Shown here: in pieces, positions 49,473-56,918 of the stretch
Layout: each line of letters begins with the position of its first letter
Numbering within the stretch: position 1 is the first letter of the stretch
NCBI GenBank assembly: GCA_964484675.1
Contig: CAZAFC010000001.1
Coordinates: 124,001-188,000 of the forward strand
Length of the DNA: 64,000 bases
DNA from: CAZAFC01 sp964484675
GTDB lineage: Bacteria; Patescibacteriota; Saccharimonadia; Saccharimonadales; UBA4665
Direction: 5' to 3'
The notes under the pieces: model-generated
The model's input: only the letters and a program-made list of their open reading frames with translations
Told to the model about the DNA's origin: nothing
Database searches by the model: none
Program-made: the position numbers and the translations under genes

Positions 49473-50441
49473 TTACGCCCAAATCGTCTCAGCAGCCACC
49501 GGTATTAATGAGGCGAGGCGCAACGTCGCACCTGTCGTGCGCCCATAGGCAGGATATTCGGGCGCATACAGCGGAATATTGTTCGGGCAATAGCGAGGCA
49601 CAATATCACGCCCGTTGTTCTGGAGCGCCTTCGTGCGCCAAATACCGTTCGCGGCCAAGCGCTCTTCTGTGTGGGCGTAAGGGCAATCTTCCGCCGGCGA
49701 AGGCTCATGGTCGAAGCCCTGAGGCGGAAAGTACCGTTCATTCAGCGACGCCGTGATAAATTGTGGCCTCGCAAGCTCATGTATATACTCCGGCAACGTC
49801 GACTTCAGATCTCCATCGCCGCCCCACATATGAGCATGCTGGGCGGCAGATTCCAAAAGGTGGAGCGCGGTTACATTTGCCGCTGTAACGTGGTCTTGCA
49901 ATCGAACAACAGGATCAGAGCGAATTGGCCATCGCAGTGTGCGTAGTGATCTGGCATTTTCTTCTCGATCCAACTGGCTAAAGCTCTCCCAAGATGGCCC
50001 GCCCCAATGCCCAGGCTCATTGCGCGCCTCATATAAAAATTGCCGCATGGCGAGGGACGCCAAAAGAGCACCAGCCCGCAAGAAAGCACGCTGTTTCGCC
50101 GAAAAGTTGCCATATCCCGAAAATACCCTGTCCAGTCTGGCATCACTAATCTCTTTGGATTTGTGCAAAAAAGGCGCCCAACCTTCATGTTCCAGGCCTT
50201 TGGCTCGCTCTGCCATTTGAATCTCAATACCATGCAGAACAGGTCCGGCAGAAGCGCGCCAAAGATTGCGAAAGAGCAAGCAACGCGCCTGATCTGGATT
50301 GTGCTTGCTCATCCCGATCTGGCCGTAGTGCTCTCTTAGGCGACCTGCAAATTCGTCGAGAAGTTCCCCCGAACGGCCTGGCTCTTGTTCGCGTATTCGC
50401 TGGGCGACTTTAGTGCCCTCGGCGGTAGGTATAAATCTCAT
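49473..50441 (-). CDS. Hypothetical protein
   Basis: 322 aa, not recognised. Soluble, Arg- and aromatic-rich. The N-terminus TAEGTKVAQRIREQEPGRSG is followed by helices, and a C-terminal DCPYAHTEERLAANGIWR near 255 holds Cys and His that might bind metal. SD AGGAGAG before ATG 50441. It is upstream of the 48490-49335 operon on the same strand but 137 nt away. Confidence 0.65.
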   Translation of the reverse strand: MRFIPTAEGTKVAQRIREQEPGRSGELLDEFAGRLREHYGQIGMSKHNPDQARCLLFRNLWRASAGPVLHGIEIQMAERAKGLEHEGWAPFLHKSKEISDARLDRVFSGYGNFSAKQRAFLRAGALLASLAMRQFLYEARNEPGHWGGPSWESFSQLDREENARSLRTLRWPIRSDPVVRLQDHVTAANVTALHLLESAAQHAHMWGGDGDLKSTLPEYIHELARPQFITASLNERYFPPQGFDHEPSPAEDCPYAHTEERLAANGIWRTKALQNNGRDIVPRYCPNNIPLYAPEYPAYGRTTGATLRLASLIPVAAETIWA

Positions 50442-50574
50442 TATTCTCTCCTGATATATGTATTGCCCGCCCGTGTGTACGCCTCAGCCATCGAACGAGG
50501 AGCTGGCCATAGTGAAACAAATAGACCGAGTGCTGTCCAGGGCAAGTTAAGGATAAAGGCAAGCGCGCCCATCA

Positions 50575-51219
50575 TTAATTACCGGGATCGAGCAATCTTG
50601 TGACCTTCGGCAAGCGCAACAACCCCAGCGCGACTCCCCATCCATGCCCAAGCGCCGAAATCTTGTAAACTCTTACGCCACTAATGCTCATTGTAGAGCG
50701 TGGCACCACAAAGTCAGCCCATTGCTGCACGAGAACAAGACGTTGTTTATCCTCCTTCGCGAGAGATGGAATAGTTACGTCGCCGCAATAAATCACGGGA
50801 TCAAAGAAGCTTCGGCTTGCTTTCCCCGGTGTGCCGATATGCGCCATGCGCTTCAGGCTGCGCACGTCCCACCATTTGAGCCGTGCTTCGTGCAGCCGAC
50901 TACAAAGTGTTATGCCGAATACATGCTTGTCATGAATTTGTCCGAGGATATTAACCGCCAAACTGCCGCCCGCACTTGAGCCCACAAGCACAAGTTTGCC
51001 GTGCGTTTTGAGCTGCTGTTTGGTGAGCTTGACCGTACGTTCGAGCAAAGATTCAAACGATTCTCCAGAGCGCCAATTAATAAAAGCTGGCGTGACATGG
51101 ATGCCGCGCTGAGCGAGATATCTTATCCCAAGCTGCTCGCGTTTGCGCAGCTTACCGTCGGTAAGGCCATTGAAGAACAAAACGTGAACCGTCGAATCGG
51201 TCGTATTCCTAAGGGTCAT
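50575..51219 (-). CDS. Alpha/beta-hydrolase-like protein
   Basis: 214 aa. Nucleophile elbow GSSAGG near 79 within LVLVGSSAGGSLAVN, acid candidate in QQWADFVVP near 168, and His in LGHGWG near 190, all in hydrolase-fold order. Substrate unknown. ATG 51219 is 6 nt downstream of the kinase-like gene stop, so co-transcribed with it. Confidence 0.75.
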   Translation of the reverse strand: MTLRNTTDSTVHVLFFNGLTDGKLRKREQLGIRYLAQRGIHVTPAFINWRSGESFESLLERTVKLTKQQLKTHGKLVLVGSSAGGSLAVNILGQIHDKHVFGITLCSRLHEARLKWWDVRSLKRMAHIGTPGKASRSFFDPVIYCGDVTIPSLAKEDKQRLVLVQQWADFVVPRSTMSISGVRVYKISALGHGWGVALGLLRLPKVTRLLDPGN

Positions 51220-51225
51220 TTCTTT

Positions 51226-52530
51226 TCACAGGATTTTTATTACGCCTAGCAGCGCACTTTTCTTATGATCAGACTCATGGAACACAAAGCCATCGCTTTC
51301 TGCGATGTCCTCGCCATACAGATGTTCCACATTGGTGAGTTTGGCGGCATCATACACAATAACGATGTCAATACGAATGGCGTAGCCGCGGTCGCCGAGC
51401 GCGCCGTGGTAAAAGTCAGCTAGCAGCTCCTTCGTGAAGATGTTGGTACCACGCCGCACCTTGGTGGGTGTTCCAAAAAAGTCAACACGCTTGCCTTGCA
51501 CCTTGCCTACGTCATAGCCTTGACCAGCCCGATTAGAATCGTATCTGTCCGTGCCTGTTTCTGCAATGATAGATACCAACTCATCTACTGTTTTGCCCGG
51601 GTGATCGCGGGCGCCGAGACAGCGCAACACGACATCTCTACCCAAAAAGTGCTCTTCGAGCAGATGATCGAGCCGAGGACCAATAGCTAGTATATCCGGC
51701 CACTCGTTCGCCCTGTATTCTGGGATTGATATGCCGAGCAGTATTAGCCCCTCATCAGGCTCCAAAATGCTTTCAGCGTCGTGGTGTTTTCTATCGTCAG
51801 CTTGGGGGTCGAGTTTGCGAGAGGCCATGAGGGCTTCTGTTTGCACTAAGATTTCATCGATGACCTTACCAATAGGCTGCGTGGCATCGTACCTGAATGC
51901 GAGCGCGGCCTGAATCTTCGGCGTCCTGGGTACGTGCCCGTATTTCTGCAAAAATAATTCACCATACGCCGGGCCGAGGTTTCTTTGCAAACTCCATATC
52001 GCATCTGCTAGGTCCAATTCAGGCGTGCCGAAACTAAGCTGCCCGAAATCAATATAACCAATTTGCTTTTGCTCTGAGATTATGATGTTTGGCAGCGCCA
52101 TGTCACCGTGAAGCAACACATCATGGTCATGTGCTTGCGGAAACACCGCGTTTGCGCCCACCTCATGCAACTGCCTGACGGCCGTTGCAAATGTGTCCAC
52201 AATTTCAGCGTCGGGCCACTCGCCAATAAGCTCAACAAGATTTTTGCCAGGCACTTCGCTCATAAGCAGAAAGTCGCGGCCCTCGTGCGACTCGTGAAAG
52301 TCAATCACCTGTGGAACAGATAACACGGGCGCAAGTTTCTTGAGATTATCGCGCTCGCGCGTGAGCGTCGTTGCAATCTTAAAATAGTAGGTGGCGTCGT
52401 CTACCTCTATTTTATATACCTCATCCTGGTGAGAATGGGCGTGTTTTGCGGCCCTAAACGGCTTGCCGAGCACTGCCGACAGCCATTGCTGTGCCTCGGG
52501 GTCAAGATAAGTCGTACTATCATTCTTCAC
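51226..52530 (-). CDS. APH-type phosphotransferase fused to an unknown C-terminal domain
   Basis: 434 aa. N-terminal kinase fold: YKIEVDDATYYFKIA near 37, catalytic HGDMALPNIII near 147 and metal-binding YIDFGQLSFGTPELDLADAIW near 163. After ~215 a ~200-residue domain (PDEGLILLGISIPEYRANEW near 265, VDFFGTPTKVRRGTNIF near 360) is not recognised. The gene may modify a small molecule such as an antibiotic or metabolite. GTG 52530 is chosen because TATGAT (52537-52542) ends 6 nt upstream; the longer ATG frame lies across that promoter. Confidence 0.8.
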   Translation of the reverse strand: MKNDSTTYLDPEAQQWLSAVLGKPFRAAKHAHSHQDEVYKIEVDDATYYFKIATTLTRERDNLKKLAPVLSVPQVIDFHESHEGRDFLLMSEVPGKNLVELIGEWPDAEIVDTFATAVRQLHEVGANAVFPQAHDHDVLLHGDMALPNIIISEQKQIGYIDFGQLSFGTPELDLADAIWSLQRNLGPAYGELFLQKYGHVPRTPKIQAALAFRYDATQPIGKVIDEILVQTEALMASRKLDPQADDRKHHDAESILEPDEGLILLGISIPEYRANEWPDILAIGPRLDHLLEEHFLGRDVVLRCLGARDHPGKTVDELVSIIAETGTDRYDSNRAGQGYDVGKVQGKRVDFFGTPTKVRRGTNIFTKELLADFYHGALGDRGYAIRIDIVIVYDAAKLTNVEHLYGEDIAESDGFVFHESDHKKSALLGVIKIL

Positions 52531-52602
52531 CTTACAATCATACCGTATCGAAAGATGATTCACGTACTTTCCCGCCCAGAAAAGTGAGTATTTGTCGAGT
52601 GA

Positions 52603-52641
52603 GCGTGGCGGGCGGAGTCTTGGGACTTCAGCCCGCCACGC
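52603..52641 (-). terminator. 3' hairpin of the 52660 gene
   Basis: GCGTGGCGGGC (52603-52613) and GCCCGCCACGC (52631-52641), an 11-bp stem 18 nt after the stop. Confidence 0.7.
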
Positions 52642-52659
52642 GGTGGGGCCAAAAGGCGG

Positions 52660-53391
52660 TTAAACCTTGTCGGCCACCGATCGATCGTGCCGGCTGCGCA
52701 CTGCGCGCGCCGTAGCCAAGCTCCTCTTGATGAGAAATGCCTCGATGATGCCAGCCGGAACGGCGAAACCGAGCACGATATACAGCACGTATGGCGAGAT
52801 CAGGAGACCTGCGCCGCTGAGCACACCTGCTACCAGGTGCATGGCCAGTGGAACGCCAATGGACGGCGTGTAGTCCGTGATGTCGCTGATATACAGTCGA
52901 GCTCGGAGCGTCACCGCAATGGCGATAGTCGCGATCAATGACAGCATGCCGAGCAGCCCAACGAGCGTGGCTACATACGCTGCGATTTCATCATCGCCAG
53001 TCGTATCGATGGACATTCCATCGATAATGACAGCGGTGATATGGTCGCGCCAGACGGTCACCGTCACCGGATCGCCATTCTTTGTGGCGTTGTAGGCTTT
53101 GTTGCCTACGTTCTTAGCAGATGTCACTCCATCCGGTAGATGCAGCCGCACGTAGTAAGTGGTGTTGCCATCGGTGTCTGCTCCAGTGAAGTGCCCCTGA
53201 ATCGTTGCGCTCACCGTACTTGCGCAGTGCGGACCGTGATCGCAGTGCTGCAGGTGGCGGATGGCGTTAACCTCCTGAATGTGCTGAAACGCGCTGGGTA
53301 CTCCCCACGCCGTCGCGCCCAGACCAACCAACAAGGTCAGCCAGAGTGCGATCTGGTACGTGCGCTTCAGGATCAGGTCTGTGGGATGCAT
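52660..53391 (-). CDS. Hypothetical membrane protein with extracytoplasmic domain
   Basis: 243 aa. Helix ~13-32, a ~100-residue outer domain with two Cys (HCDHGPHCAST near 49) and YYVRLHLPDG near 78, then three to four helices (~138-162, ~180-225) and a basic tail. The layout recalls DUF3592-type proteins, without certainty. AGGAGG precedes ATG 53391. Codon style and 3' hairpin as in the other interspersed unknown genes. Confidence 0.68.
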   Translation of the reverse strand: MHPTDLILKRTYQIALWLTLLVGLGATAWGVPSAFQHIQEVNAIRHLQHCDHGPHCASTVSATIQGHFTGADTDGNTTYYVRLHLPDGVTSAKNVGNKAYNATKNGDPVTVTVWRDHITAVIIDGMSIDTTGDDEIAAYVATLVGLLGMLSLIATIAIAVTLRARLYISDITDYTPSIGVPLAMHLVAGVLSGAGLLISPYVLYIVLGFAVPAGIIEAFLIKRSLATARAVRSRHDRSVADKV

Positions 53392-53583
53392 TCATCCTCC
53401 TCGTCCAAACATTTCTTTGCGTGACTGGCATAGCGAGTATACACAATATCCGCTATAGTCGGAAGCCACTCACGAAGCGTTTGCGTGGTTCGCCGTCAAC
53501 GATGTTGCCTATCACCTTGTAATCGGACCCAAGAGATAAGTCGATATTCAAGGATGGCATCGTACAAACAAGTGCGTTCATGC

Positions 53584-54219
53584 CTACTTTTTACATGCAT
53601 ACAGCGAATACGACCCGCCAAACTCTTTCCATGCTCGGTCTAGTAATTCCCAAGAAACATGTTGGCTTGGCTTGTTGCCGCTCACTCCATCGGGGTTATG
53701 TATGATAGCGCCTGTGTCATCGTAGCCGATGACAAGCACAGAATGTCCTTCGTAACCCGGCTTGTCACTGAGGGTGTTGGCGTTTACTTCCAAATGTACG
53801 AGCCACCCGTCGTCCAGGAAACGTTTGATATCTTCTTTGGTCGCTTGACGCTGTTCAAGCGGCAAACCGCTTTTGATGTACTGCCTCATTCGCTCAGCTT
53901 CCTTTTCGGGATCGCCGTGCGTTACTTGCCACTGATAGGCGTCGTCGTCCAGAATAGAACGTAAGTAACTTTTTGGGTCGGCCATAAATTTGTGATGGTC
54001 AAAGTCTTCAATCCAGTGAAGCTGAAAGCCTAGCCTTGCTAGATTGAGCATCGATTCAGCCTTCCAAATGCTTCGGCCTTTTTCGTAGCCACAAATCTTT
54101 TCTATCTCTGCCATATCAAAGTGACGTTTGGGCATAAAATAGGCCATCACCATAGCAACTACTGCTACCGTACAGCGGTCGTCGGAGTTTGCGATGAAGG
54201 GTACATTGTATCGTTTCAT
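53584..54219 (-). CDS. C39-like papain-fold cysteine peptidase
   Basis: 211 aa. Catalytic Cys in SDDRCTVAVVAMVMAYF near 13, His in GYEGHSVLVIGYDD near 157, and Asn/Asp in IIHNPDG near 172 follow the order of peptidase C39-like proteins. No signal peptide or ABC fusion, so a cytoplasmic protease or amide hydrolase is likely. ATG overlaps the NUDIX stop (ATGA), last of a four-gene operon. Confidence 0.82.
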   Translation of the reverse strand: MKRYNVPFIANSDDRCTVAVVAMVMAYFMPKRHFDMAEIEKICGYEKGRSIWKAESMLNLARLGFQLHWIEDFDHHKFMADPKSYLRSILDDDAYQWQVTHGDPEKEAERMRQYIKSGLPLEQRQATKEDIKRFLDDGWLVHLEVNANTLSDKPGYEGHSVLVIGYDDTGAIIHNPDGVSGNKPSQHVSWELLDRAWKEFGGSYSLYACKK

Positions 54220-54674
54220 TGCAAGTATCCTAGCCGACTAAAGAGCGTCACAGATGGCGGCGTTAGTGTATGCTCGCGAAGATTAGCCAGGTCAACCCAT
54301 TCTAGTTTTACGAGGTCATCGCTTGGCTCAAGTGCAATGTCTGCCGCGTTGCTGTCAACGTCCACGCGGTAAACATAGAACTTCATGTTGCAGAGCACTT
54401 TCTCGCCGGTGTCTTTGAGTGTTTTCTCGGTTTCGCCGCTGCCTTGGTCGTCGGCAAGAGTAACTTTGCAGTCTGCAATATCAATACCGACTTCTTCGAG
54501 CATCTCGCGGCGCAAGGCTTGCTCTTGCGTCTCACCCTCGTCCACGCCGCCGCCAGGTATATGCCAGCAGTCAGCGTACACGCCGCCACTATTGGGGTCT
54601 TTCATACCCATGAGCAATCTGCCATCTTTGGAAAAGATAAGAGCCGATACGATGGTACGCTGAATGGTTCTCAT
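54216..54674 (-). CDS. NUDIX hydrolase
   Basis: 152 aa. Nudix box GGGVDEGETQEQALRREMLE-EVGI near 42-65 is intact, with the N-terminal strand VSALIFSKDGRLLMG. Member of the 8-oxo-dGTPase-like group by appearance; substrate unknown. Overlaps both neighbours by 4 nt (ATGA). Confidence 0.9.
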   Translation of the reverse strand: MRTIQRTIVSALIFSKDGRLLMGMKDPNSGGVYADCWHIPGGGVDEGETQEQALRREMLEEVGIDIADCKVTLADDQGSGETEKTLKDTGEKVLCNMKFYVYRVDVDSNAADIALEPSDDLVKLEWVDLANLREHTLTPPSVTLFSRLGYLQ

Positions 54675-54934
54675 ATTTTCGTGAAGCGCTTTATCTTTTT
54701 GCCGTTTAGCTCAACTTCTTCAACCCAGTTTGCGACAGGACGAATCCACGTTACCTCGTCGCCATACTCGGCCTGATACACCACGCATGGCTCGTTATCT
54801 TCTTCGCGCAGTGCCAAAGCTACAACTTTATAGCTGAGCTGTTTGTAATGCATGTAGCGGGCGCCCACGGATACCTGCCTAGCGGCTTGGGCTAATCTGC
54901 TTGATAGTTGGGACTGAGATTCTTTTTCGTGCAT
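54671..54934 (-). CDS. DUF1653-type small protein
   Basis: 87 aa. The DUF1653 pattern is clear: GARYMHYKQLSYKVVALALREED near 24, CVVYQAEYGD near 49, TWIRPVANWVEEV near 61. Molecular role unknown. Joined to the gene before it by a TAATG overlap and to the NUDIX gene by ATGA. Confidence 0.85.
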   Translation of the reverse strand: MHEKESQSQLSSRLAQAARQVSVGARYMHYKQLSYKVVALALREEDNEPCVVYQAEYGDEVTWIRPVANWVEEVELNGKKIKRFTKI

Positions 54935-55233
54935 TAGAGAGCCTCCGCAAGCAGGGTTACCAAGTGGGGTTTTACTATGTCAGAAAGAACCGCGTACCCT
55001 TCCCTTATTTCGGCTTCGGCCTGCGATAACACGTTACGGGAATCATCTGCCGAAATGCCAAGGTTAAAAATTGTCGGCTGGCCTTTGCCGAAATCCTGCA
55101 CTTGCAACTCATCGTAATGTTTACGGAGCTTGTCTGCCCAGCCACCTTCGGTGTCCCGATAGCCTTGGGTGTCGCCGAAAATAAGAACTCTCACGGGAAC
55201 GCTGCTTTCTTTAGGGAAATATATATTATTCAT
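54934..55233 (-). CDS. Truncated GDSL/SGNH-hydrolase-like protein
   Basis: 99 aa, about half the usual length. It has block I-like VLIFGDTQGYRDTEGGWADKL near 16 and NLGISADDSRNVL near 57, the N-terminal half of a GDSL esterase. The catalytic Ser of GDS is Thr, and the C-terminal Asp-His block is missing. Probably non-catalytic or a decaying gene kept for operon structure. TATCAT (55240-55245) ends 6 nt before ATG; a GAGGA is also present. Confidence 0.65.
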   Translation of the reverse strand: MNNIYFPKESSVPVRVLIFGDTQGYRDTEGGWADKLRKHYDELQVQDFGKGQPTIFNLGISADDSRNVLSQAEAEIREGYAVLSDIVKPHLVTLLAEAL

Positions 55234-55313
55234 GTCCTCATGATACCGCAGTCAAAGAAGAGCCGAAACTACTTGCAGGGGCAGGCTCGGCTTGAGGTGC
55301 TACGAAAGAGCCA

Positions 55314-55751
55314 CTATGAGTCTATGCCCAACAGGCGCTTCCAAAATGCTTGCTTGCCGCGCGCGTGCATACCTAAAGTATCGACCCCGGCTTCGCGTGA
55401 GGCGTCAACTACTGCTTGGCGCAAACCAATATCTTGATACGGGTGTTCAACGGGTAATACTATATTCGTATGACCCTCAGCTATCCTCAGTCTAGCGAGG
55501 CTATACATTTTTAAATAAGCTTCTTGATCTGGAGCGGGCAACGGCTGCGTAATCGCTCCCCCGGGCTGAGCAAAGCCTTGCTCTGCATAAGCGTGCACTG
55601 CCGCTGTGGCTGTTGTTTTAGTAGCTTCGTCAACAGCAAAAGTCATATCGCCGCGTTTAGCCGCTTCACTCGCTGCGCCGAAGGCTACTAGATATTCCTC
55701 GGATACTATGCCACACTGCTGCGGCCCTAGCTCAAAAGGAAGATTTGTCAT
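55314..55751 (-). CDS. Hypothetical protein
   Basis: 145 aa, not recognised. Helical, Ala-rich (AASEAAKRGDMTFAVDEATK near 26), with HPYQDIGLRQAVVDASREAG near 103. ATG 55751 lies 7 nt after TATAGT (55759-55764); the longer frame crosses the promoter. Confidence 0.65.
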   Translation of the reverse strand: MTNLPFELGPQQCGIVSEEYLVAFGAASEAAKRGDMTFAVDEATKTTATAAVHAYAEQGFAQPGGAITQPLPAPDQEAYLKMYSLARLRIAEGHTNIVLPVEHPYQDIGLRQAVVDASREAGVDTLGMHARGKQAFWKRLLGIDS

Positions 55752-55853
55752 AGAATATACTATACCACTAAAATGGTCTAAGGTCAATGACAAGGTCAAT
55801 GGCTAACCTGCGGGGAACCCTCTTCGAAACAGTATTGGGATGGGATAGTGATT

Positions 55854-56192
55854 TCAATGAGTTGTGGCATGGTTAAACCACTCTGTACTCGTTAGAACCT
55901 GGTCCCGTACTTTTGCCAGCACCATCTCTCCATAAGTCTCACGAGATTGCTTCTTGATGGCTCCCCATTCCTTATCGGCCATGAAAGCTGCCCATTGCAT
56001 GCGCATGGTGGTTTCATCAGGCCACTCTAAGATGTAGACAAATTCGGTGTTGTACTCGAATTCTGAGTACCAAACAGCGACGATATGAAAGTTATACGAC
56101 TTCATAATTCTTGAGGCATGATCACGGAAACGCGCATCAAACTCGGCCTTCGTGTTCGGATGTATGCGGTATATACGAAGTTGGTGGATCAT
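55854..56192 (-). CDS. NIPSNAP-like protein
   Basis: 112 aa. A ferredoxin-like fold of the NIPSNAP type: MIHQLRIYRIHPNTKAEFDA at the start and YILEWPDETTMRMQWAAFM near 52 ending in a DKEW motif. Function in bacteria unclear. Overlaps the cutA-like gene by 4 nt. Confidence 0.8.
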   Translation of the reverse strand: MIHQLRIYRIHPNTKAEFDARFRDHASRIMKSYNFHIVAVWYSEFEYNTEFVYILEWPDETTMRMQWAAFMADKEWGAIKKQSRETYGEMVLAKVRDQVLTSTEWFNHATTH

Positions 56193-56500
56193 GCTAGCGT
56201 CCCGTCTATCCAGTCACGTAACTCTTGATTGAGGTCGTCAATAGCAACGAAAGTAATCATGGGCACTTCTTCGACGCTGGTTGTACGGACATCTTCAATA
56301 ATTGCTTCTTTATGCTTATCAGTGGTGTAGGACGTAATGGTGACGTAGGCTGGCATGTCACTAATCTTGCCTTTCCAAAGGAAGCGAGCTGGCGCGGTCA
56401 TAAACTGGCCGCCAGTAACCAGCTTCTTTGCGAGCAAAGAGTTGATAATAGTATTAGCCTGTTCTTGGTTTTCGGCGCTGATCTTGAGTTCGTAGTTCAT
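56189..56500 (-). CDS. CutA-like divalent-ion-tolerance family protein
   Basis: 103 aa, normal CutA length. A NTIINSLLAKKLVTGGQF helix and strand near 16, FLWKGKI near 40, and the end VEEVPMITFVAIDDLNQELRDWI, all in CutA order. CutA forms trimers; its link to copper tolerance is debated. TATACT (56508-56513) ends 7 nt before ATG, so leaderless. First gene of a two-gene operon. Confidence 0.75.
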   Translation of the reverse strand: MNYELKISAENQEQANTIINSLLAKKLVTGGQFMTAPARFLWKGKISDMPAYVTITSYTTDKHKEAIIEDVRTTSVEEVPMITFVAIDDLNQELRDWIDGTLA

Positions 56501-56560
56501 GCGTTCAAGTATAGCAGTGGCCTTCGGTGAACCGAAGATCCCTAGAAGCCGCTGGAAACA

Positions 56561-56594
56561 AAAATCCCCCGCGACATATGCCTGCGGGGATTTT
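56561..56594 (-). terminator. Terminator behind tRNA-Glu
   Basis: AAAATCCCC(C)GC pairs with GCGGGGATTTT with one bulge, 40 nt 3' of the tRNA on the minus strand. Confidence 0.75.
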
Positions 56595-56633
56595 GTATCT
56601 AGAACTGTTTCGTAGAATGATGAAAATTCAATT

Positions 56634-56708
56634 TGGTGACCTCACGGAGAATCGAACTCCGGTTGCCGGGATGAAAACCCGGTGTCCTAACCGCTAGACG
56701 ATGAGGCC
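56634..56708 (-). tRNA. tRNA-Glu(UUC)
   Basis: Cloverleaf on the minus strand: acceptor GGCCTCA/TGAGGTC, discriminator A, encoded CCA (56634-56636), anticodon loop TTTTCAT giving UUC, T loop TTCGATT. Confidence 0.94.
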
Positions 56709-56805
56709 AAAAGTGCAGGGCAACTTGGAACTATTGCGCTCCTTCTGAGCACGAGGCGTGCCATACGATGCTGCGGCTTATTTTAGCATAACAGAGTGAA
56801 AAAGA

Positions 56806-56836
56806 AAATCCCTGAGCTGTAAAAACGCAGGGACTT
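56806..56836 (-). terminator. Terminator of the histidine kinase gene
   Basis: AAGTCCCTG pairs with CAGGGATTT (one G-U) and TTTC follows on the minus strand, 83 nt after the kinase stop. Confidence 0.6.
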
Positions 56837-56918
56837 AGTATTCTAGAGCGGTCAGTCAGTGCTCAATACGAATACTGTAGCATGATTGCCGAGCTCGCGC
56901 CAGCAGTTATGCACAGCT

